Shown here in pieces: positions 6,510-8,245 of a stretch of 8,245 nt of DNA. Positions within the stretch are counted from its first letter, which is position 1. Each line of letters opens with the position of its first letter. The DNA comes from Bog-793 sp050010315. GTDB lineage: Bacteria; Actinomycetota; Acidimicrobiia; Acidimicrobiales; Bog-793. Position numbers and translations under genes: made by a program. The DNA lies in the NCBI GenBank assembly GCA_050010315.1, contig JBEKLG010000074.1, positions 1 through 8,245 of the forward strand, in the 5' to 3' direction. The notes under the pieces are model-generated. The model was not told the DNA's origin. It did not search any database and saw only the letters and a list, made by a program, of their open reading frames with translations.

Positions 6510-7748
6510 TTATGCCGAGTTCGTAGATCTTGGCGAGGGTCGGTTCGCCCGACGCTCGACAGCCGCCGTCTTAGACCTCATGCCTCGCCGACGACCGTCG
6601 GCGGTGGCGTCGGTCCCTCCCCTCTTTGACTCGGGTGATACGTCGTCTCGCGAGCTCTTGCGACGCGATCGCGAGAAAATGACCGGACGCACGGGCACGC
6701 GCCTCCACGACTCAGGCGGACAGCCACAACTCGCCCGCAGCACGAGCTCGGTCGGAAGCACCTCCAACCGCGGCGGCAGACCCGGGTCGGCGATGCGTTC
6801 GAGCAATCGAACGCACGCACGCTCCCCAAGGAGACGCATCGGCTGGTGCACCGTCGTGAGCGATGGGTCAGAAAGGTTCCCGGGGAAGATGTCGTCGAAC
6901 CCGACGACCGCGATCTCCTCTGGGACGTGAACGCCACCCGCCTCCAGCACTTGCATCACGCCGATCGCCATCTGGTCGTTCGCGCACACGACCGCGTCCG
7001 GCGACGTCGCCTGGCGCTGCGCGAGGAGCATGCGCCCGGCTTCGTCACCGCTTTGCACTTTGAAATTGCCCTGATAGCTCCCGACCACACGGGCCTCAGG
7101 ATGGGACCGCACGACCCGCTCCAAGGCGTAGCGTCGCTCGGCGGCATCCGGGGCATTCGTCGGTCCGTCGACGTGAAAAAGCCGGGTGCGACCATGTTCC
7201 GCGACGAGGTGGGTGACGAGCGCAGCAGAACCCGAACGGTTGTCAGCAGCCACCACGTCGACGCCATGTTCGTCGCGTGCACCGGCGATAACCATGACCG
7301 GCACGCGGGTGGCGAGCTGTGCCAGTCGCTGCGACTCGACGATTCCCTCGCCGATGAGCAGGCCGTCAACCTTGCCGGACAGCGATTGGATCCGGCGGAA
7401 GCTGTCGTCCTGCGCCGGACTGAGGAACTTGATGAGCAGCGACCACTCCTCGTCGTGCAGGCGGGCCTCGACGCCATGGAGGATCTCGTCGTAGAAGAGG
7501 AGACTCATGTTCTCGACGTCGAACTGGTCCGAGGTCCGCTCGACGCTGACGAGCCCGATGACCTCCTTGCGTCGACGCGACAGGCTCTGCGCGGCACCGT
7601 CGGGAACGTAGCCGAGCTGTTCGATCACCTCGTTCACCCGATCGCGCGTCGATGCGCGGACGAGGTCCGCGCCGTGAACCACCCTGGAGACGGTCGCGGT
7701 CGAAACCCGCGCCGAACGCGCGACGTCGTAGACGGTCGCCGTCTTCAT
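6510..7748 (-). CDS. LacI-family transcriptional regulator, likely repressor of the locus
   Basis: A 412-residue DNA-binding regulator. The ATG at 7746-7748 is chosen because the conserved helix-turn-helix follows at once (TVYDVARSARVSTATVSRVV, 5-24), with GGGGAG 3 nt upstream. Longer in-frame starts up to 7916 would only add an Arg-rich, non-family leader. The recognition helix aligns with E. coli LacI at S16-T17-A18-T19-V20-S21-R22, and the hinge helix has Leu56 (AAQSLSR), the residue that opens the central CpG of LacI-type operators. The periplasmic-binding-like effector domain runs from EVIGLV (62-67) through VDGLLIGEG, AADNRSGSAA and CANDQMAIG to ASCGCPP (ending at 345), the normal family end. 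Another 67 Arg/Ser-rich residues then follow. Its position next to transporter and GH1 genes, and three matching palindromes, make it the likely local sugar-responsive repressor; the inducer is unknown. Confidence 0.94.
   Translation of the reverse strand: MKTATVYDVARSARVSTATVSRVVHGADLVRASTRDRVNEVIEQLGYVPDGAAQSLSRRRKEVIGLVSVERTSDQFDVENMSLLFYDEILHGVEARLHDEEWSLLIKFLSPAQDDSFRRIQSLSGKVDGLLIGEGIVESQRLAQLATRVPVMVIAGARDEHGVDVVAADNRSGSAALVTHLVAEHGRTRLFHVDGPTNAPDAAERRYALERVVRSHPEARVVGSYQGNFKVQSGDEAGRMLLAQRQATSPDAVVCANDQMAIGVMQVLEAGGVHVPEEIAVVGFDDIFPGNLSDPSLTTVHQPMRLLGERACVRLLERIADPGLPPRLEVLPTELVLRASCGCPPESWRRVPVRPVIFSRSRRKSSRDDVSPESKRGGTDATADGRRRGMRSKTAAVERRANRPSPRSTNSA
6646..6676 (-). repeat. Inverted repeat inside the 3' extension of the lacI gene
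   Basis: TCTCGCGA (6646-6653) and TCGCGAGA (6669-6676) form a perfect 8-bp stem with a 15-nt loop; the loop end also contains the 10-bp palindrome CGCGATCGCG (6664-6673). On the minus strand it lies in the part of lacI coding beyond the normal family end. It is followed on the plus strand, not the minus strand, by AAAA, so it lacks the U-tract expected of a terminator for lacI. It may be an mRNA structure between lacI and the transporter genes, or chance in GC-rich DNA. Confidence 0.35.
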
Positions 7749-7957
7749 CGGCTCCCCGAAGCGATCTCTCCGCCGTCGGTCGTCGCGGGCCGTGCTTAGC
7801 TCGCGCGTTCCTGTTGCGGGTTTCCTCCGGCGCGGACGAGTCGGCGTCTGCCCCACCTCGCGGTTCTCCTTCTCCCACGTCGACAGGAACCGCGGCATGA
7901 TTCGTGCAGCGCACACACCATCGTCATCGGGCGGCGTGATGCTGTCCTATCAGAGAA

Positions 7958-7971
7958 TCTAACCGCTTACA
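7958..7971. promoter_or_regulatory. LacI-family operator 3, between lacI and the GH1 gene
   Basis: TCTAACCGCTTACA differs from operator 2 (1996-2009) at a single base and keeps the central CpG and the TTACA arm. It lies 111 nt before the GH1 start codon and 210 nt before the lacI start codon. One bound repressor could therefore control the beta-glucosidase and, on the other strand, lacI itself and any transporter genes co-transcribed with it. The 107-nt and 111-nt distances to the binding-protein and GH1 starts are strikingly alike. Confidence 0.78.
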
Positions 7972-8034
7972 TTCCCGTGAGGCACTTACCTTAAGGAACG
8001 AAATCGGGAACGTCAAGGGCGGTGAGCTGGCATT

Positions 8035-8044
8035 CGAGCGCTCG
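8035..8044. promoter_or_regulatory. Candidate second LacI-type box (GAGCGCTC core) in the GH1 leader
   Basis: CGAGCGCTCG is a perfect 10-bp palindrome with central CpG, 37 nt before the GH1 start codon. Its GAGCGCTC core is identical to the core of the actinobacterial cellobiose-repressor (CebR) box TGGGAGCGCTCCCA, but the outer bases differ. It could be a second repressor site, a weak site for the local LacI protein (which shares the AGCGCT core of operator 1), or chance. Confidence 0.3.
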
Positions 8045-8069
8045 GAGAGAGCGGCCGAGACGGCCCACC

Positions 8070-8076
8070 AAGGAGG
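8070..8076 (+). promoter_or_regulatory. Strong ribosome binding site of the GH1 gene
   Basis: AAGGAGG is a full match to the 3' end of 16S rRNA, 5 nt before the ATG at 8082. It is the best Shine-Dalgarno in the window, suggests high translation of the enzyme, and fixes the start codon. Confidence 0.85.
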
Positions 8077-8081
8077 AGAAG

Positions 8082-8245
8082 ATGTCGACTGCACGGGACG
8101 GGAGGCGAGGCGCCCTGTCATTCCCAGAGGGCTTCATCTTCGGCGCCGCGACCGCCGCCTACCAGGTCGAAGGTGCCGCCAGCGAGAATGGGCGGGGACT
8201 CTCGGTCTGGGACACCTTCAGCCACACGCCGGGAAAGGTCCTCCA
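8082..8245 (+). CDS. Beta-glucosidase, glycoside hydrolase family 1 (5' part only)
   Basis: The first 54 codons of a GH1 enzyme, cut by the window end. The family N-terminal signature is complete: FIFGAATAAYQVEGA (18-32) fits the pattern F-x-[FYWM]-[GSTA]-x-[GSTA]-x-[GSTA](2)-[FYNH]-[NQ]-x-E-x-[GSTA]. Q28 is the family Gln that binds the glycone sugar in the -1 subsite. NGRGLSVWDTFSHTPGKV (36-53) is the usual continuation. The two catalytic glutamates lie beyond the window. No signal peptide is present, so the enzyme should act in the cytoplasm, cleaving imported beta-linked disaccharides or short oligosaccharides. The divergent lacI-type gene and the operator at 7958-7971 point to substrate induction with the transporter. 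Beta-galactosidase, beta-fucosidase or 6-phospho-beta-glucosidase activity cannot be excluded from this part; an ABC rather than PTS importer argues for the unphosphorylated substrate. Confidence 0.93.
   Translation, partial: MSTARDGRRGALSFPEGFIFGAATAAYQVEGAASENGRGLSVWDTFSHTPGKVL

Larger units (their letters stand above)
7749..8081. other. Divergent regulatory region between lacI and the GH1 gene
   Basis: These 333 bp separate the two divergent start codons. Bases 7749-7916 are open in the lacI frame but encode only an Arg-rich stretch with no LacI-family features, so I treat them as the leader of lacI. A LacI-type operator is at 7958-7971, a CGAGCGCTCG palindrome at 8035-8044, a small hairpin GGCCG-AGA-CGGCC at 8053-8065 and a strong ribosome site at 8070-8076. 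I could not assign a convincing -35/-10 pair for either direction. No small gene is supported. Confidence 0.6.

Noticed and set aside
6846..7799. Long open frame (317 codons) on the plus strand opposite lacI
   Set aside because: It is the antisense shadow of a clear LacI-family gene, has no domain or ribosome site, and is Arg/His-rich as expected for antisense of GC-rich coding DNA.
7749..7916. 56-residue N-terminal extension of the LacI-type protein
   Set aside because: LacI-family proteins begin within a few residues of the helix-turn-helix; the extra stretch is Arg-rich and non-family.

Overview
The window is a compact sugar-uptake and sugar-hydrolysis locus from a high-GC bacterium. The strong G/C bias at third codon positions, GTG starts, short start/stop overlaps and Arg/Pro-rich protein tails suggest an actinobacterium, but no rRNA or marker gene is present, so the lineage is an inference. 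I see no tRNA, rRNA, CRISPR array, insertion sequence or phage gene.

Layout from the left. Bases 1-147 hold an open plus-strand frame that may be the tail of a gene entering from outside. It overlaps a very strong hairpin (81-127) and runs into an 18-bp perfect palindrome (141-158) that carries the stop codons of both converging frames. A family 5 (peptide/oligosaccharide type) ABC substrate-binding protein follows on the minus strand (152-1864). Its upstream region holds two LacI-type operators (1971-1984 and 1996-2009). Next, all on the minus strand and overlapping by 1-4 nt, come two Opp/Dpp-type ATPases (2139-3221 and 3218-4339) and two inner-membrane permeases (4336-5418 and 5418-6401). 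A LacI-family repressor (6510-7748) lies just upstream in the same direction. After a divergent intergenic region with a third operator (7958-7971), a plus-strand GH1 beta-glucosidase begins at 8082 and runs off the right end.

Working model (inference): the binding protein captures a beta-linked gluco-oligosaccharide such as cellobiose, the B/C permeases and D/F ATPases import it, and the cytoplasmic GH1 enzyme, which has no signal peptide, cleaves it. The LacI protein would bind TGTAANCGCTTACA-type boxes in front of the binding-protein gene and between lacI and the GH1 gene, so uptake and hydrolysis are induced together. The binding-protein gene has been moved from the usual first position to the end, behind its own double operator, which would let it be expressed at a different level from the membrane complex.

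This is a recognisable type of locus, not an obviously new system. The points most worth a second look are the five-half-site operator array, the hairpin and double-stop palindrome at the left end, the 67-residue extension of the repressor, the apparent lack of a lipobox in the binding protein, and a second palindrome in the GH1 leader that resembles a different LacI-family box.
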